Part shown: piece after piece, positions 1 through 9,035 of the stretch
Layout: each line of letters begins with the position of its first letter
Position numbering within the stretch: the first letter of the stretch is position 1
Assembly (NCBI RefSeq): GCF_003289955.1
Contig: NZ_QLZR01000003.1
Coordinates: 356,214 to 420,213, forward strand
Length of the DNA stretch: 64,000 nt
Reading direction: 5' to 3'
Origin: Planococcus halotolerans
GTDB taxonomy: Bacteria; Bacillota; Bacilli; Bacillales_A; Planococcaceae
Translations under genes and position numbers: made by a program
The notes under the pieces: generated by a model
What the model was told of the DNA's origin: nothing
What the model saw: only the letters and a program-made list of their open reading frames with translations
Database searches by the model: none

Positions 1-1205
1 TTGGGTCTGAGATCCGCAATAAAGTCGGTTTTTTGAAAGTCGAAGAGATGTGCCGGGAAACCCACGATGTAATGGCTACTTTGGGCGTCGACATCGATCC
101 GAAGGAATATGTCAGAAATTTGGACACGTCATATAAACAATTAATCGAAATTGCAAAAGCATTGCTTCGTAAATCCAGGCTGATCATCATGGATGAACCA
201 ACGACCTCTTTGGCGGAGCATGAAGTAAATCGATTATTTGAATTGATGAGGAGTTTAAAACAGTCAGGCGTATCAATTATTTATATTTCCCATAAACTGA
301 AGGAAATTAAAACAGTATGCGACAGTTACACTGTATTGCGAGACGGGGAGTTAGTCGGCACCGGAAGCATGGAAAGAGAAAATCCTGAGACAATCACCAA
401 GCTTATGGTTGGAAAAGCCATTTCTCAGGAGCGTTATGTTCACGAAAACCCATTTGGTCCGGTAATAATGGAAGTAAAAAACCTGACAAGTGAAGGGCTT
501 TTTAATGATATCAACTTCACATTGCAACAAGGGGAAATATTAGGCTTTACAGGACTGGCCGGGGATGGCAGAACAGAGCTGTTTGAGAGTCTTTTCGGGT
601 ATCGCAAAAAATATTCGGGAGAGGTCAGAATCAACGGCGAGCTTGTAAAAATCGATCATCCCCGAAAAGCCTTAAAAGCGGGAATTGGTTTTGTGCCGAA
701 AAATAGGAAAGAAAATGCCATCATAAAAGATTTAAGTGTAATCCATAACATGAGTTTGTCATCTATGGGGAATTTCGAAAGCTCCGGTTTTCTAAGGGAC
801 AATTTAGAAAAAGAGCGATTCCAGTATTATAAAGATGCCTTAAATATTAAAGTTCATAATCCTCAGATCACCATCGATAAATTGAGTGGAGGCAATCAGC
901 AGAAAGTGGTAATAGCAAAATGGCTGGAGGCGAACACGGATATACTGATTTTCGATAATCCGACCCAGGGGATTGATGTGGGAGCAAAACAGGAAATCTA
1001 TCAGGAAATCGTAACACTGTCTGAACAAGGGAAAGCGGTTATCGTCCTGTCTTCAGAAGCACCTGAAATAATCAAAATCTGTCATTCAATAAACGTTATG
1101 TATCAAGGTGAAATTACTGCCCGTTTTGATGGGAAGTCCGCGAATGAAGAAGAAATTATGCAATATGCAACTGGCTCAAAAAGGGAGGCGAAAAAAATTG
1201 GCTAA
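1..1205 (+). CDS. Sugar ABC importer ATP-binding protein (RbsA/MglA type), 5' truncated
   Basis: ATPase of a ribose/galactose-type ABC importer, acting at the cytoplasmic face. The reading frame is open from base 3, so the gene begins before the window and only the end of the first nucleotide-binding domain (NBD1) and all of NBD2 are present. NBD1 shows Walker B MDEPT and the switch His (YISHKL), but its signature is degenerate (LDTSYKQ instead of LSxGQ). NBD2 has a weak Walker A (GLAGDGRTE), a good signature LSGGNQQKV, and Walker B FDNPT with Asn where the catalytic Glu normally sits. One composite ATP site (NBD1 Walker B with NBD2 LSGGN) is therefore intact and the other degenerate, as is common in this family. 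The permease start overlaps the end of this gene. Substrate unknown; ribose, inositol or a similar sugar is likely. Confidence 0.9.
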   Translation, partial: GSEIRNKVGFLKVEEMCRETHDVMATLGVDIDPKEYVRNLDTSYKQLIEIAKALLRKSRLIIMDEPTTSLAEHEVNRLFELMRSLKQSGVSIIYISHKLKEIKTVCDSYTVLRDGELVGTGSMERENPETITKLMVGKAISQERYVHENPFGPVIMEVKNLTSEGLFNDINFTLQQGEILGFTGLAGDGRTELFESLFGYRKKYSGEVRINGELVKIDHPRKALKAGIGFVPKNRKENAIIKDLSVIHNMSLSSMGNFESSGFLRDNLEKERFQYYKDALNIKVHNPQITIDKLSGGNQQKVVIAKWLEANTDILIFDNPTQGIDVGAKQEIYQEIVTLSEQGKAVIVLSSEAPEIIKICHSINVMYQGEITARFDGKSANEEEIMQYATGSKREAKKIG

Positions 1206-2172
1206 TATCGATGCAAAAGAATACAGTACAAAACCTTCAACAACAAAAAGTCGCCTCTCATGGCTATGGTCCGAATACAGTGTAATCATTGCATTTATCG
1301 TTATTTTCATTGCATCAGCAATTTTAAACCCGCGATTTATGGATTTGAACAATCAACTGAACATTCTGATGCAGGTTTCCATTATCGGAATCATCGCAAT
1401 GGGTATGACTGTCGTTATGCTATCGGGCGGCATTGATCTGTCAGTCGGATCAGTTCTGGCTTTAGCTGGTGTCATATCTGTCTTGGCATTGAATGCTTCA
1501 GGCAGTATTCTTGTCGGAATTTTTACTGCTTTATTGGTTGGCTCTTTTGCAGGTTTTCTAAACGGGTTGATGGTGGCAAAAGGCAGGATCGCCTCCTTTA
1601 TTGCGACACTGGGAATGATGGCCGGGGCCCGGTCGATTGCGTTGTATATCGCAGACGGAGGCAGTGTATCCGGTGAAGTCGCCGGCTTTACAGCTATTTC
1701 GAACAGTGACCTCTGGATATTCGACGTGCCTGTAATCATATTCCTGGCAATGACAGCCGCAGTCTTTGTAATTATGCATAAAACTCGTTTCGGCCGGTAT
1801 GTCTATGCTCTTGGCAGCAATGAAAAAGCAGCTTTGTTATCAGCGATACGTGTAGACCGCATAAAAATCGGCGTCTATACATTGATCGGTTCATTGGTCG
1901 GGATAGCTGCAGTCATTGAAACGTCCCGCTTGAATTCGATATCTTCGTCGAGTTCCGGAGCTCAATATGAACTGGATGCGATCGCGGCAGTTATTATAGG
2001 CGGCACCAGAATGACAGGTGGGCGAGGCAAAATCATTGGGACACTTTTTGGTGTGCTGATTCTGGGGATTTTAAATAATATGATGAACTTGATGAATGTA
2101 TCTCCTTATCTGCAGGGATTCGTCAAAGGTTTAATCATTATAATTGCAGTTGTCTTCCAAAAGAGAGAATAG
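1198..2172 (+). CDS. Sugar ABC importer permease (RbsC/BPD_transp_2 family)
   Basis: Integral membrane permease partner of the upstream ATPase, about 324 aa with roughly nine hydrophobic segments. It carries the family signature GGIDLSVGS near residue 85 and the C-terminal GGTRMTGGRG element. An in-frame ATG exists at 1108, but I choose TTG at 1198: it has an AAGGGAGG ribosome site at 1181-1188 with 9-nt spacing and gives a normal N-terminus. This makes an 8-nt overlap with the ATPase gene, typical of translational coupling. No substrate-binding protein is visible; it may lie upstream of the window. Confidence 0.9.
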   Translation: MANIDAKEYSTKPSTTKSRLSWLWSEYSVIIAFIVIFIASAILNPRFMDLNNQLNILMQVSIIGIIAMGMTVVMLSGGIDLSVGSVLALAGVISVLALNASGSILVGIFTALLVGSFAGFLNGLMVAKGRIASFIATLGMMAGARSIALYIADGGSVSGEVAGFTAISNSDLWIFDVPVIIFLAMTAAVFVIMHKTRFGRYVYALGSNEKAALLSAIRVDRIKIGVYTLIGSLVGIAAVIETSRLNSISSSSSGAQYELDAIAAVIIGGTRMTGGRGKIIGTLFGVLILGILNNMMNLMNVSPYLQGFVKGLIIIIAVVFQKRE

Positions 2173-2182
2173 GAGGGATTGA

Positions 2183-3241
2183 ATGGGCATGAAAGTCGGA
2201 ATCATAGGTTGCGGATCAATCACTAAATTACGCCATGCACCGGAATATACAGAAAATCCATATGTGGATGAAATTGTTTTTTATGACAGGAATATCGACC
2301 GTTCGGAAGCATTGGTGGAGCTGTTCGGCGGTAGTATCGTCCACACGGTAGAGGAATTGTTCGAAGATCCGGATATTGTTGCGATCAGTGACTGCTCGTC
2401 AAATGAAAACCATCACCTCTTTTCAACAAAGGCTTTATTGAGTGGAAAGCATGTGTTATGCGAAAAGCCGATTTCATTGACCGTTGAACATGCGAAAGAA
2501 ATCGTCGCCGCCCAGAAGGAGTCAGGCAAGAAACTGATGGTGGACCATAATCAGCGATTCACGCGAGCCCATCAAAAAGCGAAGGAAATCATAGAAAATG
2601 GTGAACTTGGAAAAGTGCTGACTTTCAGGACGACATTCGGGCATTCAGGACCGGAACAATGGGGCATCAATAAAACCAATTCCACCTGGTTCTTCAAAAA
2701 AGAGCGGTCAGGATTCGGGGTAGCTGGAGATCTGGGAATCCATAAAATCGATTTGGTCCATTATTTGCTGGACGATGAAATCGAACAGGTAAGTGCTTTT
2801 CAAGGCTCACTGGATAAACTTGATGAGAATGGAAACCCCATCGAAGTCTGCGATAACATCGTTTGCAGTCTGAAAACCAAAAAAGGGCGGCTGGGAACTG
2901 CAAGTTTCTCATGGACCCATTACGGTGAAGAGGATAACAGTACAATCATTTATTGTGAAAAGGGAATTCTGAAAATCTATAATAACGAAGACTATCAGAT
3001 TGAAGTGCTCACAAAAGACGGTGTTAAAGTCAATTATCAATTGGAAAGTATCCAAACAAACGACAACCAGACCAATAGCGGCGTCATAGATGCATTCATC
3101 GAAAGTATCAGGCTCAATCAGCCGCCGCTTGTCACGGGCGACGATGCACTCTTGTCATTGAAAGTGATTCTTGGGATCATGAAAGCGGCTGAAACCGATA
3201 CAGTGGTGGAAATCGAAAAAGAAACACTTATAAATTCCTGA
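2183..3241 (+). CDS. Gfo/Idh/MocA family NAD(P)-dependent oxidoreductase
   Basis: Cytosolic sugar or inositol-type dehydrogenase of 352 aa. The N-terminal Rossmann fold has GIIGCGSI near residues 6-13, and the family hallmark CEKPIS is near residue 94; the C-terminal half is the alpha/beta substrate domain. ATG at 2183 has AGGAGG at 2171-2176. It starts 10 bp after the permease stop, so it is the last gene of the transporter operon and probably oxidises the imported sugar or polyol. The exact substrate cannot be read from sequence. Confidence 0.9.
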   Translation: MGMKVGIIGCGSITKLRHAPEYTENPYVDEIVFYDRNIDRSEALVELFGGSIVHTVEELFEDPDIVAISDCSSNENHHLFSTKALLSGKHVLCEKPISLTVEHAKEIVAAQKESGKKLMVDHNQRFTRAHQKAKEIIENGELGKVLTFRTTFGHSGPEQWGINKTNSTWFFKKERSGFGVAGDLGIHKIDLVHYLLDDEIEQVSAFQGSLDKLDENGNPIEVCDNIVCSLKTKKGRLGTASFSWTHYGEEDNSTIIYCEKGILKIYNNEDYQIEVLTKDGVKVNYQLESIQTNDNQTNSGVIDAFIESIRLNQPPLVTGDDALLSLKVILGIMKAAETDTVVEIEKETLINS

Positions 3242-3283
3242 AAAATAACCGCAGCTTCCCTGGCAGGGAGCGGCGGTTATTTT
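3242..3283. terminator. Bidirectional rho-independent terminator
   Basis: Inverted repeat AAAATAACCGC ... GCGGTTATTTT with an inner GC-rich stem, between two convergent genes. The stop codon of the minus-strand acetyltransferase lies in the right arm. A and T runs on both sides make it usable in both directions. Confidence 0.85.
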
Positions 3284-4131
3284 CCTTTCCCAAAAAGCAT
3301 CCACGGAGAAGGCAGATTAAATGGGTGGTTCTCAGGAAGTGCAGAGGCTTGCTGTTTCGTTAAATCCATCCATATATGGGTTTCTTTCCTGAGTTCTGAA
3401 GCCAGCTGCTGGTGGGCGAGCGCAATCGTTTCCCAAAGGCCAGGCTGATCCAGCACGTCTTCAAAAGGAAAAACTGCCTGCAGGTAATTGTATTTCTTAA
3501 AATCCTTTTTGGTGATCAATAAACGATCTCCTTGCGGATTTACGAAAAAATTCCATCCCGCAATTTGTTTATCATCGAACATTTCCTCCGAAGCAGGAAA
3601 TGGATAATAGCATTCATACGGAAAAACAGCAGCGGAATCGATGAATAATTTCCGGAGCCATTGTCTTTTGTTTGAGATATCCTCTTCTCTTTTCCAAGGT
3701 GTTCCGCCGTTTTCGAGTGATGAAACATCCAAAGCGGAGGCCCCGTAGCTTATATGCCGTTCGGCAAGACCGATTTTTTTCAGTACTCGCTGAGCTGGAA
3801 TATTTTCTTCCTGTGTATTTGCGCCGACCCATTTAATGTCGGGAAGTTTAAAAGCTTCTTCAAGTACCTGAGACATTAAGCTGGTTGACAAATCATTGCC
3901 GCGGTAACGCAAATCACTGCGCATGCGCCCGAGCATCGCGTAATGTTTGGCGAAAACGGTCAAACCACCGACACTGACTAATTGGTCGTTTGTAAAAAGG
4001 CCGAAAAGCTTATTATTTCCACTGGAAATGCGGTCAAATACGCGAATGACATAATCATCTTCGATTCCTGTTTCCATTGCTTTCAATTTCGGCAGATCTT
4101 CTTTCGTTAAAGGGCGGATCATCTTTTCCAC
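3277..4131 (-). CDS. GNAT family N-acetyltransferase
   Basis: About 284 aa. The N-terminal 130 residues have the GNAT pattern: a beta-strand V/LVSVGGL, then the acetyl-CoA loop region RSDLRYRGNDLS (usually R/Q-x-x-G-x-G/A) and NxxAQRVLKKIGL near the end of the fold. The C-terminal 150 residues are a second domain I do not recognise. The frame continues upstream to a TTG at 4167, but GTG at 4131 has AGGGAG (complement of 4141-4146) at 9-nt spacing; ATG at 4122 is another option. Acceptor substrate unknown. Monocistronic, convergent with the sugar operon. Confidence 0.8.
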   Translation of the reverse strand: MEKMIRPLTKEDLPKLKAMETGIEDDYVIRVFDRISSGNNKLFGLFTNDQLVSVGGLTVFAKHYAMLGRMRSDLRYRGNDLSTSLMSQVLEEAFKLPDIKWVGANTQEENIPAQRVLKKIGLAERHISYGASALDVSSLENGGTPWKREEDISNKRQWLRKLFIDSAAVFPYECYYPFPASEEMFDDKQIAGWNFFVNPQGDRLLITKKDFKKYNYLQAVFPFEDVLDQPGLWETIALAHQQLASELRKETHIWMDLTKQQASALPENHPFNLPSPWMLFGKGK

Positions 4132-4360
4132 TAACAGACACTCCCTGCTGCACAATATTTCTTCCAATTATAAACGCTTGTTGCTGAAATCGCATTTACT
4201 AAGAACGCAGAAAGGAGTCATTCTACCCGTTTAATTACTTCGACCTACGAAACAAGTATTTAGGCAGTCGAATTAATTAGAGGGACCCTGTACTATAGTC
4301 CTGCAAAAATATAGCAGAAATGAAATTTCTATTACTAAAGAATTGAAAATTCAAAATACA

Positions 4361-4389
4361 TTTACAATTAAATTTCTGTTTGCTATGCT
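4361..4389 (+). promoter_or_regulatory. Sigma-A-type promoter for the carboxypeptidase gene
   Basis: TTTACA (4361-4366), 17-bp spacer, TATGCT (4384-4389), in an AT-rich 347-bp gap (4132-4478). An orphan AGAAGGAGG at 4412-4420 follows with no start codon at usable distance. I see nothing else in this gap. Confidence 0.5.
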
Positions 4390-4478
4390 GATTTAAATTT
4401 AAGTCACATTAGAAGGAGGAAAACAAATAAGCTTGTTGCAGTAAAAACTAATTTAACCAGAAAAAGGAGCGGATTTTA

Positions 4479-5675
4479 TTGAAAAAGAATTGGGCGAGTA
4501 CTTTGGGAGTGTTGGGATTATGCACAGCGTTGGCAATGCCTGCTTATGCGGTAGAAAATGAAGCGAAACCGGAAACGCATCATCATGATTACGGGATTTC
4601 AGGGTTCATTGATCATGCAGAACTGACCAAAACTTTGCTGCAGCTGGAAGCGAAAAGCAAGGGGACTGTGCAGGTGGATGTGGCGGGCCAATCATTTAAT
4701 GGCCTCGACATCTACACGGCAAGAGTCGGTACTGGCGATAAGGTACTGTTAATCCAAAGTGAAATCCATGGCAATGAAAAAACCGGGACAGTCGCAATTC
4801 TAAATTTGCTGAAGAGCTTATCCAATAATTCCAAACAGGCAAAAGAGCTACTTGAGGAAGTGACAATCGTGTTCATGCCCATGATGAACCCGGATGCTTC
4901 TGAAGCGGACAAACGCCGCAACAGTATGACCTGGTCTGATGTGGTGGATGCATATCCGCAATTATCGGGAGCATCGCCATCATGGAATTATTACGACCGC
5001 GGCGTTAGCCAAAGTTATGATTATGCAGCTAACCCAGGATTTGATGTAAACCGGGATTTCAACCCTGATCTGGATTACGTTCCGGAAGCATCGGATTTCC
5101 CTGGTGCTTCGAATCAGCCGGGCTGGTTCATCACTCCGGAGTCCCAAACCTCCCGTGATGTGTACAAATCCCTGCAGGATGAATTCGGCATTGTCGATGT
5201 ATTTGTTGACCTTCATCACCAGGGACTCTATTATGTCGATGGCACTCCTGATCCGGTGACATTGTCGTTATCAGCTCAATTCGTACCAGATCCGAACACG
5301 CCTGAAGGTGCACAATACGCTGAGTATGCAGACACTTATGATTACGATTTTTCACGCCAATTAAATCTGCTCGCTTATAACGAATTGCAGTCTTACGGCG
5401 AATCGAAATTCACGAATATCTCGCTTTACTCCCAAGGGCTTGATCTTCCAGGTACTGCGCTTGGCTCCTATGCGCTTAATGGCAGTGGTACGGTTCTGTT
5501 TGAAGTCAGAGGGCAAACGCAAATGATGGGCCAAAAGGAAAAAGGCCAACTATCAAAATCGGTTGAACGAGGTCTGTCAGCAATCATTGAAGGGGTTGCT
5601 GATGGTTCAGTGGCTGAATTGGATCCTGAAGATTATGAAGATATCCCATTAACGGCTTACCGCCCGACTAACTGA
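4479..5675 (+). CDS. Secreted M14-family zinc carboxypeptidase
   Basis: 398-aa exported metallocarboxypeptidase. Residues 1-24 form a Sec signal peptide ending PAYA. Zinc ligands are visible: His97 and Glu100 in HGNEKTG and a third His at 246 or 247 (DLHHQG). NRDFN at 191-195 matches the family's Arg/Asn substrate-binding loop, and Glu342 in LFEVRGQ is the likely general base. The start is TTG at 4479 with AAAGGAG upstream. It probably removes C-terminal residues from peptides or peptidoglycan stem peptides outside the cell; which of these is not determinable. Single gene with its own promoter and terminator. Confidence 0.88.
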   Translation: MKKNWASTLGVLGLCTALAMPAYAVENEAKPETHHHDYGISGFIDHAELTKTLLQLEAKSKGTVQVDVAGQSFNGLDIYTARVGTGDKVLLIQSEIHGNEKTGTVAILNLLKSLSNNSKQAKELLEEVTIVFMPMMNPDASEADKRRNSMTWSDVVDAYPQLSGASPSWNYYDRGVSQSYDYAANPGFDVNRDFNPDLDYVPEASDFPGASNQPGWFITPESQTSRDVYKSLQDEFGIVDVFVDLHHQGLYYVDGTPDPVTLSLSAQFVPDPNTPEGAQYAEYADTYDYDFSRQLNLLAYNELQSYGESKFTNISLYSQGLDLPGTALGSYALNGSGTVLFEVRGQTQMMGQKEKGQLSKSVERGLSAIIEGVADGSVAELDPEDYEDIPLTAYRPTN

Positions 5676-5685
5676 ATATCCAAAG

Positions 5686-5716
5686 AAAAAGCTGCCGAAA
5701 TTATCGGCAGCTTTTT
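5686..5716 (+). terminator. Rho-independent terminator after the carboxypeptidase
   Basis: Perfect stem GCTGCCGA/TCGGCAGC (5691-5698 and 5704-5711) flanked by A5 and T5. Confidence 0.9.
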
Positions 5717-5795
5717 CTGTTTCCGGCAAATTCGAGACTAAGAAGCCGGTGATGCGGGTATAAAAAGATATAAAAAAGAAGTGAGGAGCGGTTAA

Positions 5796-6545
5796 GTGGT
5801 AAAAGAAAATACAAAAATCGGCATCACGCTTCTCCTGCTGCTGAGTGGATTAGCAATCGCGGGCTTGTTCATCGTGCTGTTTACTGAGCTGGCAGAAGAA
5901 GTGATGAGCCAGGAATTCGGAATTTTTGACAGCTTCATCATCAAACTGATCCTGGTCAACCAAAGCCCGACCATGGATGCTCTCATGGTTTTTATTACTG
6001 AACTTGGGTCTGTATGGTTTCTTGGAACTTTATCCATTGTTGTGATCCTGGTTTTGTGGTTTAAAGGCAGGGATAAATGGGGTGTGCTGTTTTTTATCAT
6101 AGCAGTTGGCGGCGGCGGTTTATTGACTACCTTGCTGAAGCATCTGTATGCCAGGGAGCGGCCGTCAATCAATGAAGAAATTGATGCTGTAGGTTTCAGT
6201 TTTCCAAGCGGCCACTCCATGGGATCCCTTATATTCTATGGATTTGTCATTTTTCTCATTGTTCGAGGAAGACAAAAAGAATGGGTGAAATGGACTGTAT
6301 CCATCAGCCTTGTGGTGCTGGTGATGTTGATAGGCACCAGCCGCATCTATTTGGGGGCCCATTTTCCAAGTGACGTCGCGGCAGGATATATTGCCGGAAT
6401 CATATGGCTTCTTCTTTGTTTGACTGCCCTGGAATGGATCATCTGGCAAAGCGGCAGCCGCATCAGACCCGTCAAAGGTTTGCGGAAAATGCTGCAATCC
6501 GGCCTGCGCTTGGCAAAAGAAAAAACGAATAGGACGAAAGTGTAG
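5796..6545 (+). CDS. PAP2-family membrane phosphatase
   Basis: 249-aa membrane protein with about six transmembrane segments and the three-part lipid phosphatase signature: Lys115...Arg122-Pro123 (KHLYARERP), PSGH at 137-140 and SRIYLGAHFPSD at 182-193 with the catalytic His. It would hydrolyse a lipid phosphate such as undecaprenyl pyrophosphate or phosphatidylglycerol phosphate at the outer face of the membrane. GTG start at 5796 with GAGGAG upstream. The PPK2 gene follows 58 bp later on the same strand, so they may be co-transcribed. Confidence 0.92.
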   Translation: MVKENTKIGITLLLLLSGLAIAGLFIVLFTELAEEVMSQEFGIFDSFIIKLILVNQSPTMDALMVFITELGSVWFLGTLSIVVILVLWFKGRDKWGVLFFIIAVGGGGLLTTLLKHLYARERPSINEEIDAVGFSFPSGHSMGSLIFYGFVIFLIVRGRQKEWVKWTVSISLVVLVMLIGTSRIYLGAHFPSDVAAGYIAGIIWLLLCLTALEWIIWQSGSRIRPVKGLRKMLQSGLRLAKEKTNRTKV

Positions 6546-6603
6546 CAAAAATAAACAAATTGGGGTTTCAGCATGAGCAATAATCAGGAAGGAGACAATC
6601 CCG

Positions 6604-7494
6604 ATGAATACCGATAAGTACCGGGTTAAACCCGATGAAAAGATCATGCTGACCACTTTCAGCACATCTGAAAACGATGAATACAGCCAAGAGGAGCTTC
6701 AGAAAAAGATGATTCCAGAGGCAGTTCAGAAATTGCAGGAATTGCATTTAAAGCTGAATGCCGAGGAAGAAAAAGGGATTTTAGTGGTATTGCAGGCAAT
6801 GGATGCGGCAGGCAAAGATGAAGCGATTTCCTATATTTTTTCGAATTTAAATGCACAGGGCTTGAAAACTCTTACCCTCGGCAAACCTACTGAACAGGAG
6901 TTGAGCCATGATTATCTTTGGCGTATCCATGATGGCCTGCCGGCCAGAGGGGAAATCGCGATTTTAAATCGTTCTCATTATGAAGAAGTCATTGCTCCAA
7001 GAGTCCATGAAATCCTGAAGGGCGAACCTTTGCCGGATGAACTCATTGATGAAAAAATATGGGAGACCCGTTTTCGCCAAATAAATGACTTTGAACGATA
7101 TTTGAGCGAAAACGGTTTTCCTGTAGTGAAATTTTTCTTTAATGTATCAAAAGAAGAACAACGCAAGCGTTTACTGAAGCGAATGAAAGATCCTCAGAAA
7201 AATTGGGAGTTCTCGTTCAGTGATGTTGAAGAGCGCGAACATTGGGATGATTACCAGAAAATCTTTGAAGATATGCTGGGTAATACATCGACAGAATGTG
7301 CGCCATGGTATGTATTGCCAGCAGACAATGAAGAATATTCCCGTTATATTATTACCATAGTCATGAATGAGCTATTAACTGAACTCAATCCCCAATTTCC
7401 TGTAATCAGTGATGAAGAGCGTGAAAAACTTGATGAGTATATCAAAAAGCTTGAGGCAGAAGGAGGGGAGAAGCAGGGGGATGCTGGCCAGTAA
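6604..7494 (+). CDS. Polyphosphate kinase 2 (PPK2) family protein
   Basis: 296-aa soluble kinase of the PPK2 family, which moves phosphate between polyphosphate and nucleotides. The Walker A-like loop is QAMDAAGKDEA (around residues 63-73) and the Walker B/lid region contains LNRSHYEEV. Length and single-domain layout fit the short PPK2 classes that use polyphosphate to phosphorylate AMP or ADP; class cannot be assigned with certainty. ATG at 6604 follows AGGAAGGAG. It lies downstream of a PAP2 phosphatase and has its own terminator. Confidence 0.85.
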   Translation: MNTDKYRVKPDEKIMLTTFSTSENDEYSQEELQKKMIPEAVQKLQELHLKLNAEEEKGILVVLQAMDAAGKDEAISYIFSNLNAQGLKTLTLGKPTEQELSHDYLWRIHDGLPARGEIAILNRSHYEEVIAPRVHEILKGEPLPDELIDEKIWETRFRQINDFERYLSENGFPVVKFFFNVSKEEQRKRLLKRMKDPQKNWEFSFSDVEEREHWDDYQKIFEDMLGNTSTECAPWYVLPADNEEYSRYIITIVMNELLTELNPQFPVISDEEREKLDEYIKKLEAEGGEKQGDAGQ

Positions 7495-7518
7495 GTATGA
7501 TAGTTGAATTTCAGGTTT

Positions 7519-7554
7519 AAAAAGCTGTCCGGGAATAGTCCCGAACAGCTTTTT
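7519..7554 (+). terminator. Rho-independent terminator after the PPK2 gene
   Basis: AAAAAGCTGTcCGGGA loop TCCCGaACAGCTTTTT; strong stem followed by T5. Confidence 0.88.
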
Positions 7555-7664
7555 GTCTATTTTGGCAGTGGGATTCCTGATCGCAGGATCGGAATAATAG
7601 ACACCAATTCCGCTTTTTTCACCAGCCGCCGAATCATATATCCTGATAATGGATTTTCAGAGTT

Positions 7665-7751
7665 CTAGAAGAACAGAAGGTTCAGTAAGATAGTCAGTAT
7701 AATGGACAGGACAATCGAGATGAGTAAACTCCCCATACATGATATGCGCAT
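7665..7751 (-). CDS. 28-aa hydrophobic membrane peptide
   Basis: Short open frame in the gap between the PPK2 and YkuI genes. ATG at 7751 is preceded by AAGGTGGG (complement of 7758-7765) at 6-nt spacing. The product begins MRISCMGSLL and then is almost entirely Leu/Ile/Val with one Asn, ending LFF, so it would be a single transmembrane helix. A second in-frame ATG is at 7736. It lies 66 bp downstream of the ykuI stop on the same strand. No family recognised; comparable very small membrane proteins exist in Bacillales. Support is the ribosome site plus coherent composition only. Confidence 0.5.
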   Translation of the reverse strand: MRISCMGSLLISIVLSIILTILLNLLFF

Positions 7752-7817
7752 AATGATCCCACCTTCTTGGATGATAAGTCCCTTTACCCTTTTCGGAGGG
7801 GGATGTAAACCATGGGC

Positions 7818-9035
7818 TCATCGGCGCAGCAGGTAATCGTTATCAAACAGGAAGTCACTGCTGATATCGATGAATAGAAAGCTGTCATCTGACAGCGGGT
7901 AGCTGAAAGTACGGACAATATCCCCGGTTTCGATATCTGAGTAAGTATCAGAAAGGATACCGCGTGACCATTTTTTCATGCGAATAATATTTTCAAGGAA
8001 AAAGGGACGGAAAGCCCAATGAGAACCGTAATGTTCTGATTCAATATTCCAGGTGTCATCCCTTTTTTGATAGTTTGAAGAAATTTGTTCTCCATTGGCA
8101 TTACATATATACATCCGGAAGCTTTCCCGGTTAAAGGAGTCTCCCAATAATTGCAGAAATTCATCTGCCTGATCAGGGCCTGCCCATCTGAAGGCTATCT
8201 TCTTCAGGATGTCTTCACAGGAATTTGAGAAGGCGAGACATTTTGATATCACTGTTTTTTCCATGTTGATGAATCCCTGTATACTTTCCCCGACATTCAC
8301 TTGCAGCGAATCATTGGACAGCAGGTTAAAGGAGGGTTTAGCCAAATAATAACCCTGATAATAATGTCCTCCATGTTTCCAGGCAAATTGGAGCTGGTAA
8401 TCATCTTCTATATGTTCATAGGATAATTTAGCGCCGATACGGCGGGCAAGCAAGGACAGGGAATAAACAATATCTTGAAAAACATCCGGTCTGTTGGTCC
8501 TGATGACAGTTGTGTCGATTTTAAGGATATCCGGCTTCAATTGACGGATCCGGTCGATGTTGGAACTTTTAGCGCCTACATGGTCCACAGCAATTTGAAT
8601 GCCATAAGTTTTATAGTACATAAGAAGATGATTCAAGGATTCAAAATCTTCTTCAAAAGCATGTTCCGTTATCTCCAGCACAATCCTTTTGAGGGAAAAT
8701 CCTTTTGCTTCAAATTCCTGCAGGGTAGTGATAAACTCTTCGCCGCCAGTGAGCAGCAATTGCTTGGCGTCGCGATAGAGGAATAACTTGCAGCCATTGC
8801 CGTTATCCAGCATTTCCTTCATGGCCAGTTTCAGCAAGTGTGTGTCGACTTCAATTTTAAAATCATCCGGCACATCCGGGTTCTGGAAAAATTCACCGAG
8901 GCTTCGCCATTCATCATTGTGCTTGAACCTCCCACGCACTTCGTAGCCGATAATCGTGTGTTTCACTGCACTGACGATTGGCTGGAATACCGGTTTTACA
9001 TTATGAAGATTCTCAAGAACCAGTAATGGGTCCAT
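7818..9035 (-). CDS. ykuI: YkuI-like EAL-domain c-di-GMP protein
   Basis: 405 aa, matching the length and two-part layout of Bacillus YkuI: an EAL domain (residues about 10-245) and a C-terminal PAS-like YkuI_C domain. EAL motifs are altered: EVRGR replaces EALxR, and DHVGAKSSN replaces the metal-binding DDFGTG. ITE, KID and QGYYLAKP are kept. Loss of the second Asp suggests c-di-GMP binding without strong hydrolysis, as reported for YkuI. ATG at 9035 has AAAGGAGG upstream. A receptor or weak phosphodiesterase role is inference. Confidence 0.85.
   Translation of the reverse strand: MDPLLVLENLHNVKPVFQPIVSAVKHTIIGYEVRGRFKHNDEWRSLGEFFQNPDVPDDFKIEVDTHLLKLAMKEMLDNGNGCKLFLYRDAKQLLLTGGEEFITTLQEFEAKGFSLKRIVLEITEHAFEEDFESLNHLLMYYKTYGIQIAVDHVGAKSSNIDRIRQLKPDILKIDTTVIRTNRPDVFQDIVYSLSLLARRIGAKLSYEHIEDDYQLQFAWKHGGHYYQGYYLAKPSFNLLSNDSLQVNVGESIQGFINMEKTVISKCLAFSNSCEDILKKIAFRWAGPDQADEFLQLLGDSFNRESFRMYICNANGEQISSNYQKRDDTWNIESEHYGSHWAFRPFFLENIIRMKKWSRGILSDTYSDIETGDIVRTFSYPLSDDSFLFIDISSDFLFDNDYLLRR

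Noticed and set aside
4412..4440. AGAAGGAGG followed by TTG TTG CAG TAA, as a leader peptide.
   Set aside because: Spacing of 13 nt and three codons; not a credible peptide.
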